Part shown: piece after piece, positions 48,760 through 58,674 of the stretch
Layout: each line of letters starts with the position of its first letter
Numbering within the stretch: position 1 is the stretch's first letter
Assembly (NCBI RefSeq): GCF_003121985.1
Contig: NZ_QEWP01000017.1
Coordinates: forward strand, 28,302 to 92,301
Direction: 5' to 3'
DNA from: Marinilabilia rubra
GTDB taxonomy: Bacteria; Bacteroidota; Bacteroidia; Bacteroidales; Marinilabiliaceae
Length of the DNA stretch: 64,000 nt
Position numbers and translations under genes: made by a program
Notes under the pieces: generated by a model
Told to the model about the DNA's origin: nothing
Databases searched by the model: none
The model's input: the letters and a program-made list of their open reading frames with translations, nothing else

Positions 48760-49040
48760 GCTGGCTGAGTAAAGCCCCGAAGGGAAAAATCTGTCAACAC
48801 AGGGTAAAGTCCTGTGGGCCGGAACCGGCCAGGCCAGAGCCCAGAGCCCTGGAAGGGTGTGATAGTTAGTATTATGATTACGCCCTTGCAGGGCTTTTGG
48901 TTGGTTAGTTACTTCTTGGCAACGGGCTCTCACCCATCGCTTTTGTATTGAGCCCTTCAGGGCTCACAGATAGTGGGGGACTGTCATAGTGATGGACTGC
49001 TCTAATCGTTATTTTATTAGGCTCTTGCAAGGCAATATGA
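48760..49040. repeat. Interspersed hairpin repeat, copy B
   Basis: The same blocks as copy A occur here: AAAGCCCCGAAGGG, GAGCCCTGGAAGGGTG, GCCCTTGCAGGGCTTTTGG, CCCATCGCTTTTGTATTGAGC and CCCTTCAGGGC, in the same order. It fills most of the gap between the kinase and GH3 genes (48493-49237) and contains no gene. Confidence 0.8.
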
Positions 49041-49103
49041 TATGTGTATCTCTTCTTCAATTGAACTTAAGCTACCCCCCTCAGCTTTCCAACCAAACAG
49101 GCA

Positions 49104-49140
49104 CAAAAAAACAGGAGCTGACGCTAATGCCAACTCCTGT
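49104..49140 (-). terminator. Rho-independent terminator of the GH3 gene
   Basis: Read on the minus strand, ACAGGAG pairs with CTCCTGT around a loop with extra pairs (TTGGC/GCGTCAG), followed by seven Ts. It lies about 100 bp past the GH3 stop and marks the end of the polysaccharide locus. Confidence 0.8.
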
Positions 49141-49237
49141 AAAATAAAAAAAGAGTAATACCCGGATTCAAAAAGGCAAAGAAAAAGCCATAAAAGCCCC
49201 TTCTCCACCTGATAATTTTATAAAAAGCTTGTCTGAT

Positions 49238-51559
49238 TTACCTGAAGGCATTGGACCATTTGCCACTTTTTATGGCATTGATCATCACAACTTCACTCCC
49301 GGCCTGCACTTTAAAGGAACCTTCTTCCAGCACCCAATCGCCATCCATATTTACAAAAGCCAGATCGGAGGCTTTCACCTGCATTTGAACCGTTTTGGTT
49401 TCGCCGGGTTGTAACTCGATTTTTTCAAACCCGCGCAGGCGACGGTTATCGGGAGTTATCGACGCATACAAATCTGATGCAAAAAGCAAGACTGATTCTT
49501 TTCCGGCTCTCTCCCCTGTATTGGTTACATCTACCGAAAAAGTGAGAAGATCTGATGGAGAAAATTCGGACTTATCTACTTTTAAGTTACTGTACTCGAA
49601 AGTTGTATAACTCAAACCATGACCGAACCCATACTGCAGATCCTGAACAGCTCCATAGTTGTAGGCTCCTTCCATCTCTGTCCTGTTTTCAGCAGGTTTG
49701 TAATCGTAATTCATCAGAGAATTGGGGTGTTTGGGATAAGTATAAGGTAACTTACCGGATGGATTGGTCTTGCCAAACAGAATATCTGCCGTTACTTCAC
49801 CGCCGAAGGTTCCGGGAAGATAAGTTTGCACAACTGCATCAACCATAGGCTCAATATCAGCAAAAGTGCGGGGACGGCCTTCATTCAGGACCATTACAAT
49901 GGGTTTGCCTGTTTCTGATAAAGCTTTAATTAAGTTTTGTTGATTTTGTGAAAGAGACAGGTCATTTAAGTCACCTGGTTTTTCGGTGTAAGTATTCTCT
50001 CCAAGAAAAGCTAAAATAACATCCACGTTTTGTGCTGCCTTAACAGCTTCAGAAATATTAATGTTTTTCTCTTCCCAATAGGCCCCGTGCATATTATACT
50101 CAACACCCGGGACATAAACCACATTTTGTGAATGGTTTTTAACGGAAGTCAGGAAAGTATTCTTATTGTCGATAAACTGCTCCACTTTTTCTCCCTGCCA
50201 TGAAAGGGTCCAACCACCCTGTAATGTTCGCATGGAATGGGCATTAGGCCCCGTAACCAGGAACCGCTGATTGGCAGACAAGGGAAGCAAGCCCTCCTCA
50301 TTTTTCAGAAGAGTAACAGACTCTTCCGCAGTTTCTCGGGCATCAGCCTTAAACTCGTTACTAGCAAACTTATCGTAAGCGGTATAATCAAATACCGGAT
50401 TCTCAAAGAGTCCCAAACGAAACTTTAAACGTAAAATACGGCGCACGGCATCATCCAGTCTTGACATCGAAATTTGTCCTTCATCCACCAGTTCCAGCAA
50501 GTAATCGGTATATTCTACATCATAAGGCACCATCGCCATATCGATACCTGCATTGAAAGCTATTTTAATGGCTTCTTTGTCATTTTTGGCAATGCGGTCA
50601 CGCTCATACAGGTTGTTAATATCCTGCCAATCGGTAACCACAACACCGTCAAAATCCAAATCTTGTTTAAGCATTTTGGTAATCAGGTTATAGCTGGCAT
50701 GCACCGACTCTCCGTTGACAATACCCGAATTCACCATAACAGTAAGGGCCCCGGCTTCAACGGCTCTCACAAAAGGTTCGTAGTGCTTCTCAATCAGTTC
50801 CTGCAAAGGAATATTAGCAGGGGTCCGGTCCTTACCATTAACAGGAGTACCATAGCCCATGTAATGTTTAAGACAGGCGGCTACATGATGTTTTCCAACA
50901 GTGTCTCTGCTGTCGCCCTGATACCCCATTACCACTTCTTTTCCCAACTCTGAAATCAGAAAAACATCTTCACCATAGGTTTCCCAGATTCGGGGCCATG
51001 CAGCATTTCGGCCTAAATCCAGAACAGGCGAAAAATTCCAGGGAAGGTTGGAGGCCCTGGTTTCGTAGGCGGCATTTTCGGCACCTTTACGAACAAGTTC
51101 CCGGTTAAATGTAGCACCCTGACCTATTTGCTGAGGTAAAAAAGTTGCTTTTTGAGTGTATGTAGTTCCATGGATAGCATCGATTCCATAAATAACAGGA
51201 ATCCCGGTCGTTTCTATGGCCAGCTCCTGAATGCGGCTTACCACCCTGTGCCATTCTTCTAATGTTAACGGGGTATTGGAGGCGGTATTAAGAATAGAAC
51301 CGGTTTTTCGGTTAACTAAAACATCTTTTAGCATTACCTCATCCAACTTAAAAGGGAAATGACTGGAGTAAACATTTTCTCCTTCCCCTATTACGTCAAG
51401 CGTAAACTGAGCCGTTTGTCCTACTTTCTCTGCCACTGTCATTTGGCCCAATAATTTCTCTACTTTTTCCTCGTAGGGAGATGTTTTATTCTCCTTATTG
51501 CAGGAAAAAAAAGAGATTGATAATACTAAAACAGCGATTGTTAGAATGGTGTTTTTCAT
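49238..51559 (-). CDS. GH3 beta-glucosidase (BglX-like) lipoprotein
   Basis: This 773-aa glycoside hydrolase removes terminal beta-linked glucose (or xylose) from oligosaccharides. A lipobox SISFFSC (Cys near 20) predicts a periplasmic lipoprotein. The N-terminal barrel carries the predicted nucleophile D310 in VVVTDWQD. The second domain and a C-terminal FnIII-like domain (TFSVDVTNTGERAGKESVLLF) complete the BglX layout. It is the last gene of the locus, 490 bp after the FN3-like lipoprotein, and would finish off imported oligosaccharides. Confidence 0.93.
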   Translation of the reverse strand: MKNTILTIAVLVLSISFFSCNKENKTSPYEEKVEKLLGQMTVAEKVGQTAQFTLDVIGEGENVYSSHFPFKLDEVMLKDVLVNRKTGSILNTASNTPLTLEEWHRVVSRIQELAIETTGIPVIYGIDAIHGTTYTQKATFLPQQIGQGATFNRELVRKGAENAAYETRASNLPWNFSPVLDLGRNAAWPRIWETYGEDVFLISELGKEVVMGYQGDSRDTVGKHHVAACLKHYMGYGTPVNGKDRTPANIPLQELIEKHYEPFVRAVEAGALTVMVNSGIVNGESVHASYNLITKMLKQDLDFDGVVVTDWQDINNLYERDRIAKNDKEAIKIAFNAGIDMAMVPYDVEYTDYLLELVDEGQISMSRLDDAVRRILRLKFRLGLFENPVFDYTAYDKFASNEFKADARETAEESVTLLKNEEGLLPLSANQRFLVTGPNAHSMRTLQGGWTLSWQGEKVEQFIDNKNTFLTSVKNHSQNVVYVPGVEYNMHGAYWEEKNINISEAVKAAQNVDVILAFLGENTYTEKPGDLNDLSLSQNQQNLIKALSETGKPIVMVLNEGRPRTFADIEPMVDAVVQTYLPGTFGGEVTADILFGKTNPSGKLPYTYPKHPNSLMNYDYKPAENRTEMEGAYNYGAVQDLQYGFGHGLSYTTFEYSNLKVDKSEFSPSDLLTFSVDVTNTGERAGKESVLLFASDLYASITPDNRRLRGFEKIELQPGETKTVQMQVKASDLAFVNMDGDWVLEEGSFKVQAGSEVVMINAIKSGKWSNAFR

Positions 51560-52049
51560 TTTATTTTGATTCTTAATTGTAGTTTACCTTTTAATAAGAG
51601 TCTGCTGAGAAAGTCAGCAGACCATTTTTTTGAATTCTTTTTGAATTTTCTTTTTGGCATTGCCCCAAAAAGAAACAAATCCCGAATTAAGTTTTGTAAG
51701 GTTTTTGGTGGGCCAAAAACCCACAAAAACTATTCTCGGGAAGTCCGTTTTAACCTATCAACCCGCGAAAGCCAAAAATTCCGGCTACTGCGCAAGCCCG
51801 TGAAAGCCGCCCTTTTTGGCTTTCCTCTATCCGCCGGCCCGGAAAACGGACAGGCCAGCGCACCGTTTAAACACTAACATATTTAGCTTTTATGAAACCT
51901 TCACTTAAAACTAAAAAATGCTAGAATTAAATCTCAAAGTTCTGTTTTTCAGGACAAGAAGCACAATGTTATTTCCGATTGTTAATATAAACCCTTGCAC
52001 TCCCCTAAATACTCCTCATAAAAAGAAAATGCTCGTTTTTCAGCAACCC
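51560..52049. other. Gene-free 490-bp gap with repeat-like sequence
   Basis: I see no gene. The stretch 51640-51870 (TTTTTGGCATTGCCCCAAAAA and following) resembles another interspersed Bacteroidota repeat with inverted GCCAAAAA/TTTTTGGC words. It interrupts the polysaccharide operon, so GH3 may have its own promoter here. Confidence 0.4.
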
Positions 52050-52715
52050 CTAATCAAGAGAAATAATCACGATTTCGCTACGGGATGTTTGTCCTCTGCT
52101 ATCTATTGCTTCCACATACCAGCTAAGGCTGCCTGAGGAAAAATTATCTGTGTGGGAGGTTTCGGACAGGCTTGCTCCAAGTGGGGTGAAGCTGGTTGAA
52201 GTGCCATGTTGCACATATAAATCATAGGTAATAACCCCCTCTCCTCCGACAGATGCATTCCAGCTGAAGGTAACATCACCTGCTGCTGTGTCATTTTTGG
52301 GAGCAATGATAACAGGTCTTGAAGGCAGGACGCCACTTTCACCTTCACCGGTTGTACCAAATGAGACAACCTCGCTTCTGGTACTTGAAGTGCCATCATG
52401 GGCCTCTATCTGCCAGTAATATTTTGTATCAGTATTCAAATCCTCTGCGGGGGTATAACGGGGGTTTTGCAAATTATCGCTTGCGGCGCTAAGGTTATCT
52501 TCTGATGTTCCCATCCACAATGTATAGATCAGTTCATCCTTCTCGGGGTCGGTGGCTTCCCATGACAAAGAGGGCTTTAAGGACTCGCATGTTGCACCAT
52601 CAGCGGGAGAAATAATCGTTGGCTGATTGGGGGCCAGATTCGGGTCTTCTGATTTCCCGCACCCCACCAGTACCAACATTAAACCGGATATAATAAGTTG
52701 TGTTCGCATAATCAT
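52050..52715 (-). CDS. FN3-like repeat lipoprotein
   Basis: This 221-aa lipoprotein has a lipobox VLVGC (Cys near 19) and two fibronectin type III-like beta-sandwich repeats. Each contains YxLxxG...W...A.D..G patterns, such as LNTDTKYYWQIEAHDG and SSGSLSWYVEAIDSRG. It begins 14 bp after the GH5 gene, so it is cotranscribed. It is probably a surface-exposed accessory or glycan-binding protein. Confidence 0.75.
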   Translation of the reverse strand: MIMRTQLIISGLMLVLVGCGKSEDPNLAPNQPTIISPADGATCESLKPSLSWEATDPEKDELIYTLWMGTSEDNLSAASDNLQNPRYTPAEDLNTDTKYYWQIEAHDGTSSTRSEVVSFGTTGEGESGVLPSRPVIIAPKNDTAAGDVTFSWNASVGGEGVITYDLYVQHGTSTSFTPLGASLSETSHTDNFSSGSLSWYVEAIDSRGQTSRSEIVIISLD

Positions 52716-52729
52716 TGTTTTTAAGAGTG

Positions 52730-55700
52730 TTATGGCACCATAAAATGGATGGTTTCTGAAAGGCTGTCATTTGCCACCTTCAGGAGGTAAGCACCACTTT
52801 TCAAATGCCCCACATCCATCGAAATCTGATTATTCTGAGTTTTTTTCTGTTGTGACAAGAGTTGCTGACCTCTGGCTGAATAAACCTCTAACAGGTAATT
52901 TTGGGCCTCAGCAGTAGCAGGACAGATTACATATAACACACCATCCCTCACAGGATTGGGATAGACCTGCAGGGAGTTGATGGAAAATGTCAGGTTTGAA
53001 TTTTCGGAGCATTGATTGTTGTCCATTACGGTGGCAGTATAATCTCCTGCAGACAAGCTTTTAAGGTTAAATTCAGAGGACTGACTCACATAACTTTGTC
53101 CGTTTAGGTCTATGGTATACGGCGCCTCTCCACCCTCAATACTGATGGACACATTGTTTCCATCAACCACTGCATTGCTATACAGTGGTTGTGCCTGGTT
53201 TAATATTACTTTATGATGACTCTCGTAATTGTTTACAGAAGTAGCTGCAAGATTGTATTCCCCGGCTGGTAAATCCGTGATGGTATATTCCACATTCTGA
53301 CTTACGGGATGGGGAAGACCATTGTTTAAGGTAACATTCAAAGGGGCAACTTTACTGAGAATGGTAATACTCCCGTCCTCTAACTGATAGCAGGATGGCG
53401 AGACATAGGATACTTGAAAATTGTCAGCTGAGAAAATCTCGTCAGGATTATCAGAGATCACCTCACCAACCTGTTTAAATTCAAACCAGTTAAGATTGTG
53501 TTCCTGTTGCTCTACCTGAATACGTAAATGGTACTCACCCTTATTCAATAAAACAGATGTAGCGTTTTGTGTCTGCCATGTACCCCAGCCACCAGTGCCA
53601 TTTAATGCAATGGTAGTCACCTGCTCAAACGTTTCGCCGTTATCGTCGCTCAGCCACATGGATACTTCCGGAGCATTGTGCTCCGATGCCACACGCATGG
53701 TTAAATCATAATAGGCGGTGTTTTGTACCGAGATGAGATAATCCAGATTATAGCCTTCCCGGGCGTAGGACGAATTTTTGCCCCCTCCCGTATCGGAGGT
53801 ATTCTCAAAAGTAAAGCCATTGTTAACGTGGAAATCCTCGGTTTCAATTTTGCCGGGAACAGCATGACGCAGCGGCAGGTTATTGGTTACAGACAAATTT
53901 GAAAATCCGCCCAACGTCTGTGTGCTAGACATAACACTGCCACCATCGTAACTCAATAGCAGCTCGTCAAAATAGGTAAAATCAGAAACCGTAGTGAATT
54001 CCAGAATTTTAGAATTATCAGCATTCACTTTTACCTCACTCAGTTGAAAAGCATTACCAGCCTGGTCGGTTAAGCTGAAATCATTTAACTGCAGACTGGT
54101 TCCTGAAGTCACTTCCTTATTGAGGGTGAGAAAAACCTGATTACCATCAGCGTCAGACTCTGCCGAAAAGGCTTTAAACTCAACATTGCTGACGGGCTCC
54201 GGATTTACAAATTCGAAGTAGTTCAAATTAGCCCCTCCCTGCTCGAAATAAAACACAACCTTAACATCACCAGCAGGCAATATAATATCATTAAATGCGG
54301 TGGTAGTCCAGGTATCATAGTTGGCAGTTGCAGGCAATTCGAGAGTTGATGTTATATCACCCCCATTGGCCATCAACTTTATTTTTGAGGTACTGCCGGA
54401 ATGACGAATATTAAGCGTATAGGACTGATCTGCCGGGTTGTTAACGGTGTATTGCATCCATTCGTTATCAGCTGTCCACCCAACATTGTAAGGGGCTTCC
54501 ACAAAAGAACCACCTTCAAGGGTATCATTGCAGTGCTGAATGTCCACAGCGTCATTCCGGTACGCCCATCCTGTATTCCAATCGGTATAGTCAGTCACCA
54601 GACTCAGGTTGGCAGTATCGGTATCCCAGTAGGCATAATTAATACGGCCCATGTCGAAGTCTGCAAACCAGCTTCTCTCTCCTACCGAATAATTTTTATA
54701 GGGCTTCGTGTCAGAAGTATGTGGTTGATGTATCATGGCATCAATTACATCATACATCACCCTTACATTTTCTACCTTATGATTGTTGGCCCATTGTGTT
54801 AAAGCATCTATAGCTGCCTGCCCGGTAATATCATCTGATGGATCACTGGTCCGCCAGCCATCGACAAGTTCCTTGTATGCCTGAGGTTCCTCAACATACA
54901 TAACGTTGTTGATTCCATTCTTTTTAACCGGCCACCATGACCAACCAATGTCTTTACTTTCACAAAGTTCAATCAGTTGTGTATACCAGACATTGGAGTT
55001 TTCGCCACTTTCTCCAAGCCATAGCGGGACATTGTGCTGTTCGCTGCGTTCAATAATCCAGTCCAGCGAATTGGCATCCACATTATTCCAGTATTTATGA
55101 AAGCTGATTACCAGATTATCGTCCCACAACGGATCCGGCAGACCGTCGTAATTATTGGCCCAATCGTTACCTTCCAGAAAAACAATATGATCATCGCCCG
55201 TTGCGCGGATGGCGTCGGTACATTCTTCCAGAAGGTTCCACAACATCTCATTGTTGTTGTCTTTAAGCTCGTCCCAGTTGGTTTCATTCAGCAGGTCATA
55301 GCCACCAATCCAGGGTTCGTCTTTATACCTTTCAGCCAATTTTTCCCACAGGGCCACCATTTTGTGCCGGTTGTTCACATCTTCCCACAATGAAGGCTTG
55401 TCCGGATCATAATCACTGATGTCAGCATTACGCCCCTGCCCGCCGGGGGCAGCATGCAGGTCCAATATCAGGTACATGTTGTTGGCTTCGCACCAGCTCA
55501 ACATATCATCTACACGCTGGAAACCACTTTCGTACCAGGTATAGTTTTTGGCCGATAAATCTTCAGCACTCTCTTCTTCAATGGGTGGGGTAAACTGGTT
55601 GTAGTGCATGGCCATACGCAGGCTGTTGAAGCCCCAGGAGGCCAAAGAGTCCACATCCGCTTTGGTCATGTGATTGTTCCACCAAAGTTCAAAAAATTCA

Positions 55701-55942
55701 TCGGTGGCAGATTCTCCAATCACCTCAATGAGTTTTTCCCGAAACTCGTGTTGAGTTCCGGCAACTCCGGCTGTTTTCATCATGTACCCTTCCATCAGCA
55801 CCCAGTTTCCGGTTCCAATCCCACGTAAAATGACCTTATTGTCCTGGTCATCTTTAATGAGCTTACCGTCGGTCCTGAGTGTTTGGGCATTTATTGAGCA
55901 AATGCTTAATAGCAGGAACATTAAGGAGAGTAAGTATTTCAT
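52730..55942 (-). CDS. GH5 glycanase with CBM6-like domains and T9SS sorting signal
   Basis: This 1070-aa secreted endo-acting glycosidase starts at the ATG at 55942, because MKYLLSLMFLLLSICSINAQ is a signal peptide; 33 in-frame upstream residues look untranslated. The GH5 barrel (about 25-380) has the acid/base E220 (LLNETNW) and nucleophile E311 (LGESGENS). CBM6-like modules follow, near 450-560 (TADNEWMQYTV, LNYFEFV) and 670-780 (LNWFEFK). A beta-rich region and a type IX sorting domain (LQVYPNPVRDG...GAYLLKV) close it. It probably cuts a beta-glucan or related polymer outside the cell. The GH5 subfamily is not assigned. Confidence 0.9.
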   Translation of the reverse strand: MKYLLSLMFLLLSICSINAQTLRTDGKLIKDDQDNKVILRGIGTGNWVLMEGYMMKTAGVAGTQHEFREKLIEVIGESATDEFFELWWNNHMTKADVDSLASWGFNSLRMAMHYNQFTPPIEEESAEDLSAKNYTWYESGFQRVDDMLSWCEANNMYLILDLHAAPGGQGRNADISDYDPDKPSLWEDVNNRHKMVALWEKLAERYKDEPWIGGYDLLNETNWDELKDNNNEMLWNLLEECTDAIRATGDDHIVFLEGNDWANNYDGLPDPLWDDNLVISFHKYWNNVDANSLDWIIERSEQHNVPLWLGESGENSNVWYTQLIELCESKDIGWSWWPVKKNGINNVMYVEEPQAYKELVDGWRTSDPSDDITGQAAIDALTQWANNHKVENVRVMYDVIDAMIHQPHTSDTKPYKNYSVGERSWFADFDMGRINYAYWDTDTANLSLVTDYTDWNTGWAYRNDAVDIQHCNDTLEGGSFVEAPYNVGWTADNEWMQYTVNNPADQSYTLNIRHSGSTSKIKLMANGGDITSTLELPATANYDTWTTTAFNDIILPAGDVKVVFYFEQGGANLNYFEFVNPEPVSNVEFKAFSAESDADGNQVFLTLNKEVTSGTSLQLNDFSLTDQAGNAFQLSEVKVNADNSKILEFTTVSDFTYFDELLLSYDGGSVMSSTQTLGGFSNLSVTNNLPLRHAVPGKIETEDFHVNNGFTFENTSDTGGGKNSSYAREGYNLDYLISVQNTAYYDLTMRVASEHNAPEVSMWLSDDNGETFEQVTTIALNGTGGWGTWQTQNATSVLLNKGEYHLRIQVEQQEHNLNWFEFKQVGEVISDNPDEIFSADNFQVSYVSPSCYQLEDGSITILSKVAPLNVTLNNGLPHPVSQNVEYTITDLPAGEYNLAATSVNNYESHHKVILNQAQPLYSNAVVDGNNVSISIEGGEAPYTIDLNGQSYVSQSSEFNLKSLSAGDYTATVMDNNQCSENSNLTFSINSLQVYPNPVRDGVLYVICPATAEAQNYLLEVYSARGQQLLSQQKKTQNNQISMDVGHLKSGAYLLKVANDSLSETIHFMVP

Positions 55943-56140
55943 CTTATTTTCATTTTTAAATCCTTTTATAATTTGAGCCTGATATTTGAAAACCTTTTGG
56001 GAATAGTTTATATCAAATAAAATTGTTCTACTTTGACACATTCTTATGAATCAATAAACAGGCTGAAGGTATGATATCATGATACCCCTAATGTGACTGG
56101 TCGTTCTCCTCTGCACGAGATAGAAGGTTTTCTGTTCCTG

Positions 56141-56400
56141 CCCTTTTTTTTGGCCGCGTTGCGGCCAAAAAAAAGGGAGGAAACGGGGATGACTCATTCC
56201 CCGGGGCGTTGCCCCGGGCTATATTATGTCAGGCCTTCAGCCTGTTTTTCCTGGTTAAACAAATGTGCCAATATTGAAGAAAGCATGGAGTTGTCCAAAA
56301 AATCATGGATTTGTTACTCTGAGCATTCTTCGATCAGGAAGAACAGTGAAAGGGAGATTCTTCACTCCGTTCAGAATGACAAAGAACTTGAAATCCATGA
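56141..56400. repeat. Nested hairpins and interspersed repeats between PKD protein and GH5
   Basis: A perfect 17-bp-arm hairpin CCCTTTTTTTTGGCCGC with loop GTT lies at 56141-56177. A second, CCCGGGGC with loop GTT and GCCCCGGG, lies at 56200-56218. GGCCTTCAGCC and TTCACTCCGTTCAGAATGAC segments follow, both of which resemble widespread intergenic repeats. No gene lies in 55943-56434. The hairpins could trim or attenuate expression between the SGBP genes and GH5. Confidence 0.7.
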
Positions 56401-56434
56401 CACTTTGGACACCCTTTTATTGATACTATTCTTA

Positions 56435-57610
56435 TTATGGCTGTCTAATACCTGGATAATCTTTCTTCAGGACGATGTCATCAATATATATTACTCCGTG
56501 GGTTCCATTGCCATGACTAAACATCACCCACAAATACCGAATATCTGAGGCATCAATATTGCCATGAGAAAAGTCGCTGTCAGAAAAATCAAACGACAGA
56601 TCTACCCATTCATCAGTAGCAGTGATGGTTTTTTCGACCTCAACACGTCCCTCCCAGTAATCAATTGTGGTAAGTCCGATTTTTAAGGTGCGCTGATCTT
56701 CCGGCATATCGAAGTTGTAATCCGTACCTCCGATATTAACAGTGCTGCCTTCCAGGTAAACACGCAACGCAACTTCTGAGTATTCATCGGAGAAATTAAG
56801 GGAACCTTGGGGTATACCATAGCTTCCTTCAGTCCACCAGCCTCCGGTTTTACCCATCGCCAGCACATTACTTCCATCAAATGTATAGGGATTGGTACCC
56901 GGATTAAATTCATTAAGGAGCTTTGTATCCCCGTTGGCTTCACCCCAAGCTCCGGCATAAGCTGCTTCTTCATCAAAATTGTTAAAAACAACGCTCTGCT
57001 TTTGTATGTCCCCTTGCTCAATCGTCACGTTGGTTTCAGCGCTTAGTAGGGCTCCCTGAACAGTAGCTTCAAACTTCACAGTATAGGTGCCGGCATCCAG
57101 GTAGCGCACTGTTGTATCAGTGGTGGACGTGTTTACCCATTGTCCATCGCCAAAATCCCACCGGCTATCAGTAAATTCAGTTGATGCATCTGCATTAACT
57201 TTTAATTGTCTGAGATTCTCTTCTCCGGCAACACCTTCGGCAGACACATCTGTTGCAATAATAAGCTCGCCAGCAGTAACCGTAATTTCCTCAAAGGTTT
57301 CTTCATTTATCCGGTTGCCATAAACAGCCGTTACTTTGGGCTGATAGGTGCCATCAACCGTATAAATAATTACACCTGAGTCCTCTCGAACCGTGGTTCC
57401 ATTTCCAAAGTCCCACTCAATGTAACTTAAGCCCGGGGTGTTATTGGCAAATTCGTAGCTATTGGCAATACCAATCTCATCCGATACATCGGTAAAGGTT
57501 ACATCCAGATCGATTAGGTTCTCACTCCAATCCTCGGGAGTGTTTTCATCTTCACAAGCCGCGGTAAAAAGCAGCAGTGCAATTGAAATGATATATAATA
57601 TTCTATTCAT
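56435..57610 (-). CDS. PKD-domain surface glycan-binding lipoprotein
   Basis: This 391-aa lipoprotein (LFTAACED, Cys19) has two PKD-like sandwiches (about 35-110 and 120-198; WDFGNGTTVRE and WDFGDGQWVN). A C-terminal beta-sandwich of about 170 residues follows (VLAMGKTGGWWTEGSY, then RYLWVMFSHGNG, VIYIDDIVL). The same C-terminal domain is in the next lipoprotein. It is probably a surface glycan-binding protein holding the polysaccharide for the GH5 enzyme and SusCD. Confidence 0.82.
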   Translation of the reverse strand: MNRILYIISIALLLFTAACEDENTPEDWSENLIDLDVTFTDVSDEIGIANSYEFANNTPGLSYIEWDFGNGTTVREDSGVIIYTVDGTYQPKVTAVYGNRINEETFEEITVTAGELIIATDVSAEGVAGEENLRQLKVNADASTEFTDSRWDFGDGQWVNTSTTDTTVRYLDAGTYTVKFEATVQGALLSAETNVTIEQGDIQKQSVVFNNFDEEAAYAGAWGEANGDTKLLNEFNPGTNPYTFDGSNVLAMGKTGGWWTEGSYGIPQGSLNFSDEYSEVALRVYLEGSTVNIGGTDYNFDMPEDQRTLKIGLTTIDYWEGRVEVEKTITATDEWVDLSFDFSDSDFSHGNIDASDIRYLWVMFSHGNGTHGVIYIDDIVLKKDYPGIRQP

Positions 57611-57639
57611 GATAGTTATTTTTTAGTATATTAAGAAGG

Positions 57640-58623
57640 TTATGGCAGACACCCGGGAACTTTTTGGATTAATTCAATATCATCGACCATGATAACTCCG
57701 GTTCCGTCACGGCCGGCTCCCCGGTCATTGTCCCAAGCATGGGTAAACATCACCCAGATACTTTCTACCTGTGTAGGGTCAATCTGGTCAAATGAACTGT
57801 CGGTAAAATCAAATTCCACATCAACCCATTGGTCCAATTCACTCAATTTAATCTCGCGTTCTATTTCCTGACGGCCGGAACCATCGTTCAGACCAATCTT
57901 GAGGTTTAAGTATGACTCAGGAATGTTAAAGTCGAAGTTTCCTTCCGGTACTTCAAAGGTGCTTGGGATGTAGAACCGCATGGCCACTTTTCGCCACATT
58001 CCGTCGTAAGAAAAGTCAAATACTTCATTGTCGAAGTCATAAGCCACTTCAGTCCACCAGCCACCGGCTTTACCAATAAGGAGAACATTGTTATCCTCAG
58101 GGAACTGATAAGGCGCATCCCCATCAACATGATAATCATCAAAGAGCCGGGTATCATTCCGGTTTTTGTTGACCCACTCTCCGGCATAGGCTGCGTCACT
58201 ATCAAAATCGTCCAGTAAAATACGCTGACCAATTGAACACCACAGGGTATCTTCTGCATTTACAGTAGCCACTTCTTCAGACAGTTCTCCGTCGTAGGTA
58301 TAACCATTAAAGGTGATGGCATAATCCCCCGGATTGATATAATAGACGGTATCCTTATCCTGGTCACTGGTTTCACCATTGCCAAAGTCCCAGGTAATAA
58401 ACTGAATAGCATCATCCGCTTCACCCCCGGCACCACGTACATATTCCACTTCGTAAATTTGTGGAGCGAGTTCTCTCACATCGATCAGGATATCATCAGC
58501 AAGGTCGTTTAATGCTTCAGGATTCTGCATTTTATAGTCTTCTACTACCCCAACTTCGGTTGGTTCACAATTCCATAAACCAATAGCTATAAAAACCGGC
58601 AGCAGTTTTGATAAATATTTCAT
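57640..58623 (-). CDS. PKD-domain surface glycan-binding lipoprotein (paralogue)
   Basis: This 327-aa lipoprotein (IGLWNCEP, Cys19) has one PKD-like domain (about 45-125; WDFGNGETSDQD). The same C-terminal domain as its neighbour follows, with VLLIGKAGGWWTEVAY, SIWVMFTHAW and VIMVDDIEL. The shared GGWWTE and WVMF motifs point to a carbohydrate-binding fold. It lies 51 bp after SusD and 29 bp before the paralogue. The position fits an SGBP. Confidence 0.82.
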   Translation of the reverse strand: MKYLSKLLPVFIAIGLWNCEPTEVGVVEDYKMQNPEALNDLADDILIDVRELAPQIYEVEYVRGAGGEADDAIQFITWDFGNGETSDQDKDTVYYINPGDYAITFNGYTYDGELSEEVATVNAEDTLWCSIGQRILLDDFDSDAAYAGEWVNKNRNDTRLFDDYHVDGDAPYQFPEDNNVLLIGKAGGWWTEVAYDFDNEVFDFSYDGMWRKVAMRFYIPSTFEVPEGNFDFNIPESYLNLKIGLNDGSGRQEIEREIKLSELDQWVDVEFDFTDSSFDQIDPTQVESIWVMFTHAWDNDRGAGRDGTGVIMVDDIELIQKVPGCLP

Positions 58624-58674
58624 AGTAATAAGATTTTGTAGTTGATTAGAAACTGTTAAAGTTTTAAGAGTTTC

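Noticed and set aside
51566..51877. 103-aa plus-strand frame between GH3 and the FN3-like lipoprotein
   Set aside because: It lies over interspersed-repeat-like sequence and has no recognisable protein features.
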